DNA from: Synaphobranchus kaupii
Taxonomy: Eukaryota > Chordata > Actinopteri > Anguilliformes > Synaphobranchidae
Direction: 5' to 3'
Length of the DNA: 64,000 nucleotides
NCBI GenBank assembly: GCA_029718625.1
Contig: CM056379.1
Coordinates: forward strand, 56,723,487 to 56,787,486
A model generated the notes under the pieces. That model saw only the letters and a list, made by a program, of their open reading frames with translations. It was not told the DNA's origin and did not search any database. Position 1 is the first letter of the stretch. Each line of letters opens with the position of its first letter. Shown here piece after piece: positions 23,920-37,389 of the stretch. The translations under genes were made by a program, and so were the position numbers.

Positions 23920-26087
23920 TTTTCTCATTTCACGGAATAGCCGTAGGGGGTAGCCATTTTATTTTTCTCAGTTGCTAAGAGGTCACTTAATGCAAGTGAA
24001 AATACACATTTTTAAACCATAATTCTTATTTTGTTTCGATTTAGAAGGGAGATGGAGATGGCCTGTTATGTTTGAGACCCTGCTGATCACAATATTATTT
24101 CTTTAATTGTTCAAAAAATAGAAAACTTCCCAGAGGGCAAGTAACCTTGCTGCCATCTGTGTAACCATGGAGTGAGACAGGGTTCCTTAGGATATGGCTA
24201 ACCCTTTTTATGACTGAATAAATTACATTTTTATTGAAATCAAGTTGTTGACAAAAATCTGGGACACACAAGTGCCAACATTTTCATAAAAATTATATTT
24301 TAAAACAAAGATGAATATAAGAGTAAATCTTCACACCTATGTTATCAGTTGGAATTGTTAGTTTTAGGTTTGAAAGGCTTTTAACACATTTCTTTATTGT
24401 TTGAAATTGGGAATTCTTGTCTGGGACGAGGGTATTTACTGGCCCTCGGCAGGTATGCATTTCATACATAAAACACTTAAAGGCACAGAGAAGACCTGGT
24501 TTCGTATTCTAATTCCACCTGAGTTCTTAAGTTGTTTCATGGAGCAAATGAAAATATTGATCAGTTTTACATGACTTGACAGGTTCCCACTCACGTTTCA
24601 CAAGTCATTTGTGAAAGAAATGGAGTACTGCATATGCAGCTGAGGCCTTAGCTGTTACTGCAGTGATGCTCCCCATCGCATCCTGACCGTGCCAGTGCGG
24701 ACTGTTGGTGGGAGTCCCGCAGTGCAACAACTAGCATCCCATTTGTAAGTAAACTGTTTAACTGCCCTCAGAGCTAGGGCTTCAACCAGCGGGGTTTTCT
24801 CTGCCAAATGGTCCCATGATATTTTTGAAGACAAATATTTAAATACTCATGTATTTAGCCTGGGTCTGCATGGGTAACGATGACTTATCTGGTCTGTCGT
24901 GCACTTGTGGTCTGCTTGAGCCTTCTGTGCCCAGTGTATGGTCCTCCCGTTCAGTAACTGCATTGCTGAGCTGGTTGGTTGCAGAGTGAAATGATGCCAC
25001 AGGTCGGGTGTCACATGATCTACATGTGTTAGTGTGTGCCCATCTGAATTGACCAAGGACGTAGCGGGCCTTCAATAACATTTACCTCTTAAAATGTATG
25101 GGAAGAAAACATAATAGGCAATCAAAAGTTGTGAAATGAGATTTTGGAAGTGGGCCCATTTTTATTTATTTATTTTTTTTACACATGAAAAAAAAGGTGA
25201 ATCTTTTATTATTATTATTATTGGGGATCCTGAAACAAATTATTGACACTACTATTTCACTAGTATTAATGGATTGAAAAAATAATTTCCAAATACATTT
25301 TAAAATGAATTATATATAATAATAAATTGTTCATTGTTACTGTTTTGTTCAAAGAGCAATTAATTGATCACCAGATTATAGAGATGGCTACACCAAATTA
25401 ACTTATTGGAAATATGTTAGTAAATGCCTTTTCTGGTATGTTTTTACCATGAAAAATATACCTCCAGGCATATATTTTCTCACAACGGACATTAATATGA
25501 GAAGATGTTAAATATAGATTTGGTAGCTTGTAGTAAACGGTTAACATCTCATCCAAATCTGTTTCATTGACAGTAGTCAAAAAATAAATCTGCAATATAC
25601 AGTGTACCTTCAGGATGGAAGTGTCCCTTTATTGAATGCACTGCTTTGGCTTTTTGTAGATTACATTTTCTCGGTTGCTGTTAGTTTCATTCTTAGTCCA
25701 GAATGCAGGCTAAGTTTGGATCCCAGTCTCTGTAGTGCTTTGAGTCTCTCTTTGCCACTGTCTTTCATCAGCAGGGGAAATTTGCATTGCCCTAAATGTG
25801 ATTAAAATAAGGGCTCTTTGAAAATCAGTGTGAATTAAAAAGTTTGCCTTTGTTATTTTCTCCTTATATCAGTTACTTTTTCTCCTACCATTCTTTCTCC
25901 TTCAGTGTCCATCTGCTTGTCTTCCTCCTCCTTTTGTGCTTTAGTCTTTCCCAGACCAGAAACAAAGCGGGAGCAGAGGAGAGTGTGAAGAGAAAGAGAT
26001 GAGTCTTTGTGGTGCACTAAGAGCTGAGCCAGCCAATCGTGAGGATTCTGTGTTCAACTGCTTTTTATGTGCCACTCTTCCCTCCAG
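23920..26087. other. gene-free sequence upstream of phospho1
   Basis: No exon was recognised. It ends in a pyrimidine-rich splice acceptor (CTCTTCCCTCCAG, ending at 26087), so at least the distal part is probably the phospho1 5' intron. Confidence 0.5.
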
Positions 26088-26128
26088 GCCAGGAGGCGGA
26101 GCTGCCGCCGTCCTGAAGCTCGGTCAAC
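26088..26128 (+). other. phospho1: 5'UTR part of the phospho1 coding exon
   Basis: 41 bases lie between the acceptor AG at 26086-26087 and the start codon. The segment carries no stop in frame with an upstream donor, but its length puts the candidate ATG at 21741 out of frame. Confidence 0.5.
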
Positions 26129-26893
26129 ATGGCAGGCCCTGCTGCATCCCACGGCAACAAGCGCTTTCTCATATTCTTCGACTTTGATGAGACCATTGTG
26201 GATGAGAACAGCGACGATGCGATGGTTCAGGCAGTCCCCGGTCGGCAGCTGCCCGGCTGGCTGAAGGACTCCTACCGGCCAGGGCACTACAATGAGCACA
26301 TGCAGCGTGTTCTGGCCTACATAGCCGAGCAAGGGGTGTCTGAGGACACCATTCGCTCCTCCGTCGAAAAGATCCCCGCCTCGCCAGGCATCCTGTCCCT
26401 CTTCCAGTATCTGCGTGCCCACCCTAAGGATTTTGAGGCAGTGCTGGTGTCAGATGCGAATATGTACTTCATCGAGGCCTGGTTGCGCAGGGTGGGCGCC
26501 CGCCAGCTCTTCCAGAAGATCTTTACCAACCCGGCCTCCTTCGACAGCAGCGGCCGATTGGTCCTCCTTCCTCATCACTCCCACAACTGTGCCCGATGCC
26601 CAGAGAACTTGTGCAAGCAGGCTGTCGTGCGGGACTATCTAGCACAGCGGGCACAGGAGCACGGGTGCCCCTTCCAGCACATCTTCTACGTGGGCGACGG
26701 CGCCAACGACTTCTGCCCCTTACTGATTTTGGGGCCGATGGACACCGTCTTCCCTCGTCGGAATTACCCCATTCACAAGCTGATAGCAGAGGCGCAAGAG
26801 GCCCGTCCTTCAGTCTTTAAACCTGCCGTGGTGCCTTGGACCAGTGGAGAGGATGTGGTGAACCACCTGAAAAGGCTTTTGGCGGAGAGGTGA
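26129..26893 (+). CDS. phospho1: phosphoethanolamine/phosphocholine phosphatase 1 (PHOSPHO1)
   Basis: A 254-residue HAD-superfamily phosphatase that releases inorganic phosphate from phosphoethanolamine and phosphocholine. In vertebrates it acts inside matrix vesicles of cartilage and bone to start mineralisation. Motif I is D-F-D-E-T at residues 18-22 (nucleophile D18), followed by V-D-E-N-S-D-D. Motif II is V-S-D-A-N around 107-111, and the motif IV block is V-G-D-G-A-N-D-F-C-P around 188-197 (metal-binding D190 and D194). The Cys-rich H-x-C-x-x-C-P-x-N-x-C segment near 152-162 and the W at about 237 are also family traits. There is no signal peptide or membrane segment, as expected. The start follows CGGTCAAC, 41 bases after a splice acceptor, so the coding region is one exon. 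The mammalian protein is slightly longer (about 267) owing to a different N-terminus. High GC and an intact frame indicate a functional gene. Confidence 0.96.
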   Translation: MAGPAASHGNKRFLIFFDFDETIVDENSDDAMVQAVPGRQLPGWLKDSYRPGHYNEHMQRVLAYIAEQGVSEDTIRSSVEKIPASPGILSLFQYLRAHPKDFEAVLVSDANMYFIEAWLRRVGARQLFQKIFTNPASFDSSGRLVLLPHHSHNCARCPENLCKQAVVRDYLAQRAQEHGCPFQHIFYVGDGANDFCPLLILGPMDTVFPRRNYPIHKLIAEAQEARPSVFKPAVVPWTSGEDVVNHLKRLLAER

Positions 26894-27410
26894 CAGATGA
26901 CGAGGCTGGCTGGATAACATGCTGGCTGGATAACATGCTGGCTTGCCCTAATGCACAGGGGCCTTCACTTGATACCAATGGACACTGTAAGCTTACGGAG
27001 AAGCTAACAACAGTCAGTCATAGATACAGGGATACAGAGACGGTGTAGAGGTTACGCATGTAGGAAAAGTAGGGTGCAGTAGACTGTCATGCACTACCAT
27101 ATATCACATATAACACGGGTGTGCGCGCGTATGCACGCACACTGAGGGCAGTCTCTTGCAAAGACGTTTCTCTCCTGTCGGAACAGATCCATATTCCCTC
27201 ATCCTTGATAAATGATCCTGTTTGCCTTGAGATTCTCCAGACTGAGTCTTGTCTCTGACATGGAGGACACACCTGGCGCTAAAGAGTGAGTCACTCCCCA
27301 GAGTGCCTCCGTGCCTCGTATTCCAGAACAAAGGGCAGCCTCCCAACAGAAACTTTGAGCAAAGTCTGCATCTGCCCAACACCAGCGGCTTTAGGGTCAG
27401 GCTCTTTTTT

Positions 27411-27411
27411 T

Positions 27412-27449
<38 letters not shown>

Positions 27450-27512
27450 ATTTTATTTGTATAGGGCTTTTCAAAGTACTCAAAGATGCTTTACAACAAA
27501 ATAAAATAAAAT
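27411..27512. repeat. (AAT)n array with LINE-type 3' tail
   Basis: About 11 AAT units are followed by ACATTTTATTTGTATAGGGC and an A-rich stretch. The phrase is typical of the 3' end of fish LINE/SINE copies (inverted tail plus microsatellite). No coding part is attached. Confidence 0.7.
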
Positions 27513-27710
27513 ACAAAATCAAATCGGAGAAAACGCCAAAAGAGAACCCTTTACTGAAGTTTTAGTCACAACCATTAATCCAACCTCATGCCCGACCTTG
27601 AGTATAAACGCATAAGTGCATGATACCGCAAATCTAAAAATGACAGAATGATTTCCCTGCTTCTAAACATTTCAAATGCATTGGTTTGGGCTGAGGTGAC
27701 CAAGGAATGC

Positions 27711-27716
27711 AATAAA
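27711..27716 (+). terminator. candidate polyadenylation signal for phospho1
   Basis: AATAAA lies about 820 bases past the phospho1 stop. Other A-rich AATAAA matches around 27490-27510 lie in the repeat tail and are less convincing. The evidence is positional only. Confidence 0.25.
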
Positions 27717-27729
27717 CTTGCTGAAATGC

Positions 27730-30700
27730 TCTCTGGAGACTGATGTGAAACCAGTAGAGCCCTGTTTCAGTGGTGCTCCATCAGCCATGGTTAACCTTTG
27801 CCTTTTCTAAGACCAAAGGCGATAAATCTTTCACCGTGATCCTTATTAATTCTGCCCTGCCTACGGTCACCCTCTGTAGAGAGCTGTGAGTAGAGGATTC
27901 CCAAACCCCAACACTGTGTCTAGGCTGCCTGAGTTTAATTGGACTTTCTGCCGCAGGAAAAGGGGACTTTATTGTCAGTTGTTGATTGAGGGATCAACTA
28001 TGCATAATCATATCAAATCATGGTCATATATTCTGTTGGCTGAAGGGTACATTCAGTGTAGCCTACTTGCCATTGGTCTTGTTTATCATCACAAACACAG
28101 TGCAGGCATTTTTCTGAAATTATACTGCTGATATGTAGATAGGACAACCGGATGATGCTTTTTGATGGTTTATCAGGACAAATTGTCTTTCTCTTGTTTG
28201 TGCCCTTATCACTATTTCACCATACTAACGCAAAGGGCTCCTGAGCATGCATGCATGCCACAAAGGTGCCATCTACTGGTCAAAAAGGCGTCCAGACTCA
28301 ATGAGTCAAACTTTCTCCCGGTTACCACTGAAGAGCAGCTCTTAATGTCAATCAAGCTGCATGAGGTAAACTCCTCTCGCATGTCCTTTTTAAGCCTGTG
28401 GTACATTTGCATATGTGTGTTCGTGTTTGTGTTTGTGTTTGTGTGGTTCTGTGTACACATCCTTGTTTGTTGACTTAAATCAGTAGGAAAACCGGAGGGT
28501 TATGAATGAGCAAACTGATCCATCCTTTCCAGCCAACTGGATTCCACACTGTTAATGCTGAGTTTTTAACCTGTGTATCATTTTTCAGAATGGGAAACAT
28601 AGCTATGTGATTACCTTACCCACTATCAGGAATATAAAGCCATCAACAAAATGGGAAGATGTGGTTAATATATGTCTTTATAATTGTGTAAACTACTGCA
28701 TTATTTTTCATAACTGTACAAGCTATAATAATATAATCATTTATTTGTTTACTGAAGTGTTCCAATTGGGAACCTAACTTTAGCTACAGCAGTCGCCCAC
28801 ATGGTGAATTATACTCTGGTGGTTTCTGCTTCAGCTTCTAGCTCAGAGTAGTGTAAAATTCAGATTAATACTAAATATAAGGATATAATATTATTGCAAT
28901 GATCTGATATTGAAACTAGACCTCTTATCTGAATAAACAAATACATGTTTGTAAGCGAGAATTTGGTATGTCGGTTTCTGAATCCGGTGGTTTTAGCAGC
29001 TAACACCCTTGTTTAATGTTCAGTACTCTGACTACAGAACACAAGTGAAATCAAGCATGAAGACTCCCCACTTGTTCAACACATGAAGGATATTTTATTT
29101 GATTTAATTGATTGATTATTACCAAAGGTCTTGATTTAAACCAAAGGTAATAATCAGTCAATTAGTTTTGACCATTTCAGTGCTGAGAATGGGTGGTATT
29201 CCTCTTTAATGAAATTTGTCTATAGGCAGAGCAATCTGGTGGGTTAACCTTAGTCAAAAAGATAACAACAATACATTTTAATCATGAGATTTATTAAAAG
29301 TCACTGACTCCCCCCTCTCTTCCTAACCTATGCATAAGTATTTAATTAGGAGGGGACCATAGAAAATTTACACCCATATTTTTGGTTTGGATCTCAACAC
29401 ATGATATCTGTTCAATGCTATAGATTAGAATGATGCTGATGAGTTCTGCTGAGTATTATGAAGACAACCAGCATTTACAGGTTTTGTTTGGGAGAGACAG
29501 AATTGACAGTAGAATTGACAGTTTTCAGGCATTTGATTTAATCAGAGGAAATACTAGAGACTGAAGGAGTGGAGGTTAAAATGGTAAAAATGTTGCCCTG
29601 AGTAAGTTTTGTTTGTTTTTTGTTTGTTTCTTTTAAGCATGCTAACTGTATAAGTACCTTTGCTATGGTACCCGCACTGGGAGAAATGCTTCCAGGGATG
29701 AGAACACTTCCACACACTTTTGTACATTACAAGAGATCTTCAATCAAGACAGAGTCTCTGGTAAACTTGTTATCATCAAGTCTTCATTATGAGTATGGTC
29801 ATTATCAATTACTCTAATTGGGCATGTCAGAAATGTTTTTTGTTTGTTTGAGGAGGATCTTTCTTCCAAGGGGTCGCAGCATAAAACATTTGCCATCATT
29901 TTCTTCTGTAACATGTTAATATGTATTTCTGTGAGGATGATGATGCTAAATCTTGATCATCGGGTTCTGTTGCTGTGTACCTTCTGAAGTACTGTAGAGA
30001 TTCTCATATCTGCTTTATATACGCACGTACAGTACATATAAATGCATGATAATTCCTAAATCAACACTGGAGAAGAGTAAATCAAACCAAATGATTTAAC
30101 GAGGTAGGTCAACCGAGAACTCTAATCTCTTTAGCAGTGATGAAATGAGGAATCAGTGGATAGGAATGCTAGACTGCTAGTGATTTCACGGCTACAAATG
30201 GAAAGCCAGTTTTGTGAGAATTTGGCCAGGACATCACGGGTAACACTACTACTCTTTTGAAAAATGCAAAGGGATCTTTAATGGACACATAGCGTCAGGG
30301 CCTCTACTTAAGTTCTCATACTGTGGGCCAGTGGATTTTCCATTTTGGCCAGAGAGAAGAATGCCCCCTGCTGGCCCATCAATACCTCTTCCAGCAGTAA
30401 CTTTGTTTCTACTATTATTGTCTTATCTTTGGATTGCAGTTGCATGACATGAGTAATGTACTCTGTTTCTGTTTGCTTTCGGCCAGGAATGTGTGTTATT
30501 TGTAAGAAGACACAAGAAGCTTACATGAATTCCAGTGCCTTAAGCCAAAACTTAATTTAAGGTTCAGATGGCATGTGAAGAGTGAAGAGAGATGAAAGGG
30601 ATATTTCACTTTCTGCCATTTTAAGAAATATATATTAATGTATGTTTTTAACTGGCCCAGACAGTCTTTGTGTGAGTTTTTAGGATAGTTATAAAGGTTT

Positions 30701-33700
30701 CTGATGCCAACCAAAAAAATACGCTAAAACTGAAATTTCAAAGAACTCCGAAAAGTGAACTCTCCTTTGTTGTCGTCTGTTTAAGAGTATATTGTAATTC
30801 AATCAAAACTTCAAGATCAATCTGCTGCCGTATCTCAATAAATTCTACTTCTACGTATTGAGATATGGTAACTGAACGTGAGAAGTTTGTGCCCGTAAAA
30901 ATTTGTTTCATAGTCATGATTCATTGGTAGAACAACTTTTAAAAGACCTGCCTTTTTTAGCTAAAAGCTCTGGCTGGAATCTCTGGAGTCATTTATTTCT
31001 GGTGATGTTCTCAGCAGTGTGGAACCAGACTGTGTCAGTGTCATCTGTGTTCTGGAGTCCCATCAGAGTGACACATAAATATCCAAAGGTATTTTTCCTT
31101 TCTCACTGCTTTTCTTGTACAGTAAATCCCTTTAGTTTGGTCGTATTTCAGGATTCATCCACATTAATCACCATGTAAAGCTACCTCCATTATGAGCAGC
31201 ACATCTCAGTAATATATGTGTGTATATTGGGGGAGTGCAGGGGAAGCATGATGTGATTTTCTTGTGCTTTTCGAATGTACAGAACATCCTGCAGCCTCCC
31301 TTTAGCCTGGTGCTTGTCTGCAATACATCCCGTCACCATAAGGTGGCATCAGAAATATAATTGAACACGAGGTCTGCGTATGCCTATGTGTGTGTGTGTA
31401 TTTGTGTGGGGTGGGTAATGCAGATCCTCTGTGGCAGGACAACTTGCCATGCAGCCTCTTTGCTCTTTTCTCATGCCTTCAAGGCAGTTCACGATCCTCG
31501 CATGGTGGCACCTGAGAGATAAACATGGAAATGAACACTAATTTAATATGGGCTTTTATGCCTTATGTTTTCCACTCCTTTTAAATGAAATAACCTAAAG
31601 TTTAGTTTTGACTCACCTATGCCAAAAACCCTGCAATGCTCTAAACATTACTGACCATACAATGCCTCCTTCACTTTTATGAGCATTCAGAAAGACCAGT
31701 GATTTAGTGTTAGGCTGGTTAAGAAAATGTTATAAAATAAAATGCATTTCCTGAACTGAAATATACTTATAATGACTTAGGCAACAGTAACTTAAATTTT
31801 ACCGGTAAAGAATAATGGTGGCTGGACAAAGTAAAGAAATTCTCATAGGCAGCCTTGTAGGCCCCCATAGCCCAGGTTTCACTACTTAAAGAAGTAAAAA
31901 TAAATAAATAAATTTAAAAAAAAGTAATTTATGCATTTACTGTAACATAAAATCCACTCATCATTCCTACTCACACCCAGTTGATCAGGCAAGGCACAAC
32001 ATCATCATAGTCAAATATATCATTTGTTAATTGTTGAAATGTTTCTGGAAATCCAGATATATTTTGCATGGTGTACACTATCCATCATCTCTTAACTGGG
32101 GGAGGTACAGAAGGACTGAAGAGTTTCAGAGGGATTCGGGGGCCTGAGGCTGCATCTGTATGGCTCATGCACGACCCTCTGGTCTGTTTCTCCCCCTCTG
32201 CCCAAAATCTGACTCACAGGAGTTTTAATCGATGCAATCTACATTTGCATCACTGCCAGAACAGTGACACATTGTACACGCCATTTAACAAATGATCTTT
32301 CTCTTGCTTGCTCTTTGCGAGAATTCCTGCAAACGAACTATGACTGTGATCTTCCGGCAGCCTGATCAATCTAGACTACCAGTTCCAACACTATTCCCAA
32401 CAGCATTCAGTTGGAAGACGTGCTGCCCTCTTATATCGACTCCTGGAATGAGGATTGATGTCAGCTGGATGTTGATAATCTAACCATGGTTCTACATAGT
32501 CCTAATTCATAGTATGTAGTATATTCTATGACCAGTGTGGCCTGTCAGTATCCGTGGTTAACTCGCTAGTGTGTCCACGTATTCCAGGTGCTTATGTTAA
32601 AATATGGTCCAAGATCATTAAATTCAGGTGGTCAAGAGAAGGTCACAGCATCGTCAAGTGGCCAGACTGATGAGGGAATAACCAGGATCGGCTCACTGTT
32701 CTGGAGACGAGAAAAAGATAGTGACAAACTGGAGCCTGGGAGGATGCCAGCCAACACACACGCGCACGCACACACACACACATACACAATGACGCAGCTA
32801 GATGTTGATGGGCTATGCCCTGTTTGCCGGGGGTGCGAGCAGGCTCAGGGAAGGACAGGACAGATGAGCCCCGTAGTCAGAGAAGGGAGGCGCTTGTGAA
32901 TAAATGGTAGTGGTATGTGAGTTTTTATTATAAATGGAGGGAGAACAAGACTCAATTAGTACTTTGGAAGTTGCAGAGAGCTTGAGCCGTATTCGTTTGT
33001 GCACATGTCTTCCATCTGTCCAGTTCTGCTAAAACATTAGAGTCTATTGCCTCTTCTCAGCATCTTTTGTTCCATTTGCCCTTTGCATGATGAGTTCATG
33101 GAGCCTGCCTGCTCTTGGATGGCACACTCTTGATAGTTCATCATTTAAGTTCTGCCACAAATGTAACCATGCTGTTTCCTGTAATCTGTGAGAGGAGGGA
33201 GCCACATAACAATGGATGCCCCCATCTGGGCCTCCCTGTTTTCATTCAGATATAAAATAGACCTGCGCAGATACAGACAAGGCCAGACTTACCCCTCTCC
33301 GTCGGACACCAATGCCATGCTGGTGAGTGTTTGTGTGCGCCATTGTGCCTGCAAATTTGTGTTTGCCTGAGAGAGTGCATGCATAGGTGTGTATGCCATG
33401 CTTATGTGTGTGCGTAACTGTGTGTCTCGTGCATATGTTTGGGCATGGATATGCATGTACGTGTTTGTATGTGTGTGTGTGTACATGTGAATAATCTTCA
33501 TCAGGCCTGGATTAATAAAACCTCTATAAAATTATTGCAAATAGTTTGCTGTAGGCTACCTCAACTCAGCTTTACTTGACTGGTGTACGTCCACACATAT
33601 TGCCTGTCTGATAAGGTTTTCATTTAAAGCTCACAGTTTTAAAATGTAAACTTAATGTTTGGTCTTGATAATTTGATATTTATTTATTGGTATCGTTGAT

Positions 33701-34925
33701 GATGCAAGATACACATAAGGCTACATTAATTAATAAATAAAAGTATTAGTGATGAGTGGCTGTCTGCTCAGTGAAGTACGCTTTCTTGCTGGGCAGACTG
33801 ATGGAGATTTGATGTGTCTTTGTATTTGTGTTCCATTATATGTTCCTGCCACTCCATATGAATTGAGTTTGATACTGAGTTCTCGGGTTGCTGAGTCATG
33901 TAAGAAACTGCACTTGTGTGCACTTATCTCTCGCCCAGTCTGTCTCTCTGTCTTTCTTGTCATGTCTGACCATGGTACTCCCCGTGTAGGAACTTTCCTT
34001 GCGTCTATCTCTCTACTTTTTGTCCCCAGGCCTCACTGTCTCTCGTTGTCCACACATGTCCTGTATGTGTCAATTCACTCCAGTTAAGCTGCCATGACCA
34101 GACACAGTGCTGTTAGACCTGTCCCATCTGTCTCAATATAAAATTCAAATTGCACTAATTGCCAAAGCACGGCTACATTTACAGACATAACAAGAAAAAC
34201 AGTAATGAACTGTGGCATGAAAATATTATACTGCCAGTGTCATACAGTTGCTTATCTTCATGACTTTGAAATCTAGGGCATAACCAGGTCATCTGCTTCG
34301 AGTATGGATTTAATTTCTACGTCCTTGAGTATTAGACAACGGATTGGTGATTGATCTAATACAGCCAATTCATTTATACTGTACGGATGTTAAATAAAAT
34401 CAGAGATAAATTACATCCCAGTTGCCCTACCCCCAAGAGAAGAACTATTTTTTTCTCTCTTAATTATGCCTTCATTTGTCATATGCATTGATTTTATAAT
34501 ATCAATATAGCATTTGCTTTACCCCCATACCACTTTCAATAACTTTGTAAAACAGACCTGTGTGCCAAATATAGATTTTTGGAAATCAATAAAGCCAGCA
34601 CATATTTTGCCTTTGTTTTGGTTACCATATTTATCTAGGGTGTGAATATGATGTGCTCTCTATTGATTTGGTAGAGATCCAATCTCACTTTTGCTCAAGA
34701 CAATGTGGTTATTAAGGAAGCATAAAAGTCTCTAATAATGCTGCAAAATAGCCCATTACTGTTCACACATTTGAATACTTGATAGTCAAATTTGTCTACA
34801 CTCTGGGAAATGATTTAGAACACAGATCTCAAATTGAACATCTTGAGTATGGCCAAGTGGAATTTTACAATAGCATCCCATTGAGGATGCTGTCAGGCCA
34901 CAGGCTTGTTTACATTTAAGGGCCT
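27730..34925. other. 7.2 kb of intergenic DNA with no recognised gene
   Basis: Both strands were scanned through the available open frames. None shows a known domain or a convincing exon. Short CA/TG-rich stretches occur near 28420-28460, 31390, 32750-32790 and 33340-33490. Small imperfect hairpins are seen near 29110-29160 and 30826-30870. Confidence 0.5.
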
Positions 34926-34926
34926 G

Positions 34927-35500
34927 GGGCCTCAATCATAAAGCTTTGTGCAGGTTCTACCTGAAACCTGCATACGATCAAACATATCCTCGTTTATAAA
35001 ATCCTTCCGTAAGCTCAATTGCACACTGTTTTTTCACAATCAATTTGAAACATGCACATGCACAAGCTTGGTATCCCACCCTGCTAACTCCCACAAATAA
35101 CTCTAATGTGTGTGAAGGTGTGAGGGCGGACATATCGGCGGAATCCCACTCTCTGCACTCGCAGACACATGGACTCAAATGTGCGTTCCTGTTAAGTCCG
35201 TGAGTACTTAGGTCTGTCCCATTGTGAAAACAGCGTTTTTGACAAGTGCTCTTATGCTGACTTTTCGCACTCTCTTCCGCATCAATGCAGATTTACCTGC
35301 CCTCAGAAATACGCCAGTAAAGTCTGCAGGTCCACGGTCCACGAGTCCATGAGGGCTCAATTTGGGGCCCAATCTCAATGGTGGCCTTCACACCCTCACA
35401 GACTTTGAGGCGCATTCCCGATAAGTCTGTGAGGGCTCAGAGCTGTCCCACTGTAAAATCCGCAAGTGCATGAGGGCTCTGTCATGGACTTTTCTATGAG
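34927..35500. repeat. uncharacterised fish repeat with GGGGCCTCA terminus and internal GAGGGCTC motifs
   Basis: It starts GGGGCCTCAATCATAAA, similar to GGGGCCTCATTTATAAA, which occurs in both arms of the large inverted repeat (ending at about 37886 inverted, and from 43334). Within it the words GTGAGGGCTC or ATGAGGGCTC recur at about 35350, 35430 and 35470, together with two CTGTCCCAyTGT boxes. No coding capacity is visible. It may be a remnant of a palindromic MITE, but its limits are uncertain. Confidence 0.4.
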
Positions 35501-36868
35501 ATTCAGGATAGCCTATCTATTTGATTGTGTCTCTGTCGAGGGCTCCGTTGGTTATATTTTAGTATTTTCGATTAGATGTATGACACAGGTTTTCCTAAAT
35601 GTGTAGTAACTGAAAGTGGAAAGAATAAAGTTTTCTAAAAGAAAGAGCCTGCCGAATGTTAGACTTTTAATACAGTCGTGTTTGTTTATTGCTGCTTGCA
35701 TTAAAAGTAGGCGTCTAAAGCGAAAAATATTTTCTAGAAGCTGTGCACACTCAACGTCAATGTGTGTCAGCGTTGTAAGCCTACTTATTTTGTTGAGTTA
35801 GGACTTGCATCACTTCTCTAACGTAACATTATTACAAGAAAAGAGAAAATGTGCTAACTTTACAGTTTCACTGCAATCCTGCAGAGCACTAACATGAACA
35901 GTCTTTTGTGATGTAACTGCAAGCATATGGAAAACAACATTATACATAATTACATTTAAGATGCAGAGCAGATGGATGATGATATGAAATTGAAGGAAGA
36001 TTGATAGCTCAGAGTAATGCTGTGGATTCTTATGAAAAGACTTACTTCTACACACTGCCTGTATTGCCCTGATCTTGAACATACATGCCAAATTAGTCCT
36101 TATAGTAATAAGAAATGATCTGATGCAACCTGGTCTCACAGCCCATTCGTATCTATTCTACGATATTCCAGTCCCGAAAATTCGTACTTATTTTACGAAT
36201 CAGCGATTACACACCACGTGACTTTACGATTTTCTCCTATGAATTACGAGACAAAACGGAGATCCACCATTTTTATTTCACGGTCAAATAAAGCGAATGG
36301 GTTAGCTGCCGGTATTGTACTTATAGTTTATACTTATAGTTATAGTACATTCATAGAATACCTTTCTTATTTTGTAATTGCATTTTAATGCAATATGATG
36401 TATAATTCTCGAGCTTCTTCGTCTCTGCTTTATCTGTGTGGGTTGCTATTTATAGGCTAGTCTTGTAGGCTATTGCTTGTATTATACTGCTGAAGTTAGC
36501 TAGGTCTGTTCAGATCAGTACATACTGCATAGGCTGCAATATGATTATTAATTAGGATTTAGCTTGTGAACTAGCCATCAGAGCGTGTTGTTTTCGGTTC
36601 TTTTGAGACGTATAACATGAGAAAACCGAGCATATCTGTAATGGAGACAACCGCGTCTCCCCGTTAACTTCTGTAATGAACTGCGATTCCCATGATTCTG
36701 TGCGCTGTCTGTGTGTATTGCCCATAGACTGCAGAGACGTGACGGGTTGACCACTGAATTGGCTTCATGCCCCAATGAGCAGCTCCCATGGGAATCCATG
36801 GAACTGGTAAGTGGAAGCTGCCTCCGGTTCTTTTTTTATCTCGATGGTTGAACTTCATTCATGAAACC

Positions 36869-37260
36869 AACAAAAAAAAAGTCTGCCAGTCTGCAAATAA
36901 CAGGATTCCTAAATGCTATATGCAAATCCCATATGCAAAAGGTCTGTAAAAATCTTTTAAAAATCACATATGCCATATACAAAACTTAAATAAAATAAAT
37001 ATGTGGTAGAGAGCTAGCATATACATTTCATGCTAAAATTAAATAGTTCCCTAATACATGGTACTCCTTATAAAAAACATTGAGAGATATAAGAATTGTA
37101 TAGAAATATATAATATAATAGGCTACTAATCAACATGCTTTTTTATAAAAACTTCGCAAGTATGATCATATATGATTTTTACAGACCTTTTGCATATGGG
37201 ATTACCTTCGTAAGCATTTAGGAATCCTGATATTTGCAGACTGGCAGACTTTTTTTGTTG
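36869..37260. mobile_element. palindromic MITE in the left arm
   Basis: The ends AGTCTGCCAGTCTGCAAATA and TATTTGCAGACTGGCAGACT are inverted, and the match extends about 80 bases inwards with a small indel. The same element occurs in the right arm at about 43870-44262, so it was present before the arms were duplicated. Confidence 0.75.
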
Positions 37261-37340
37261 TTGTTAGTTTAAGCCAACACAATCTCTCAAGCATGGTACA
37301 CAGCAGATATAGAATGTACAAAATACGCACTGTTGTTATT

Positions 37341-37389
<49 letters not shown>

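Noticed and set aside
26067..26264. Alternative phospho1 N-terminus in another frame
   Set aside because: It runs out of frame across the conserved D-F-D-E-T region; the 26129 start gives the intact phosphatase.
29110..29160. Small imperfect inverted repeat ending TTGATTGATTATTACC
   Set aside because: AT-rich, mismatched and without flanking duplication; likely chance.
30826..30870. microRNA-like hairpin (CCGTATCTCAATA and its near complement)
   Set aside because: The stem is only about 13 bp with a loop of about 19 bases; too short for a pre-miRNA.
36578..36799. 73-residue ORF mirrored in both palindrome arms (also 44276-44554)
   Set aside because: Conservation between the arms reflects duplication of DNA, not selection; no similarity to a known protein and no frame-specific substitution pattern visible.
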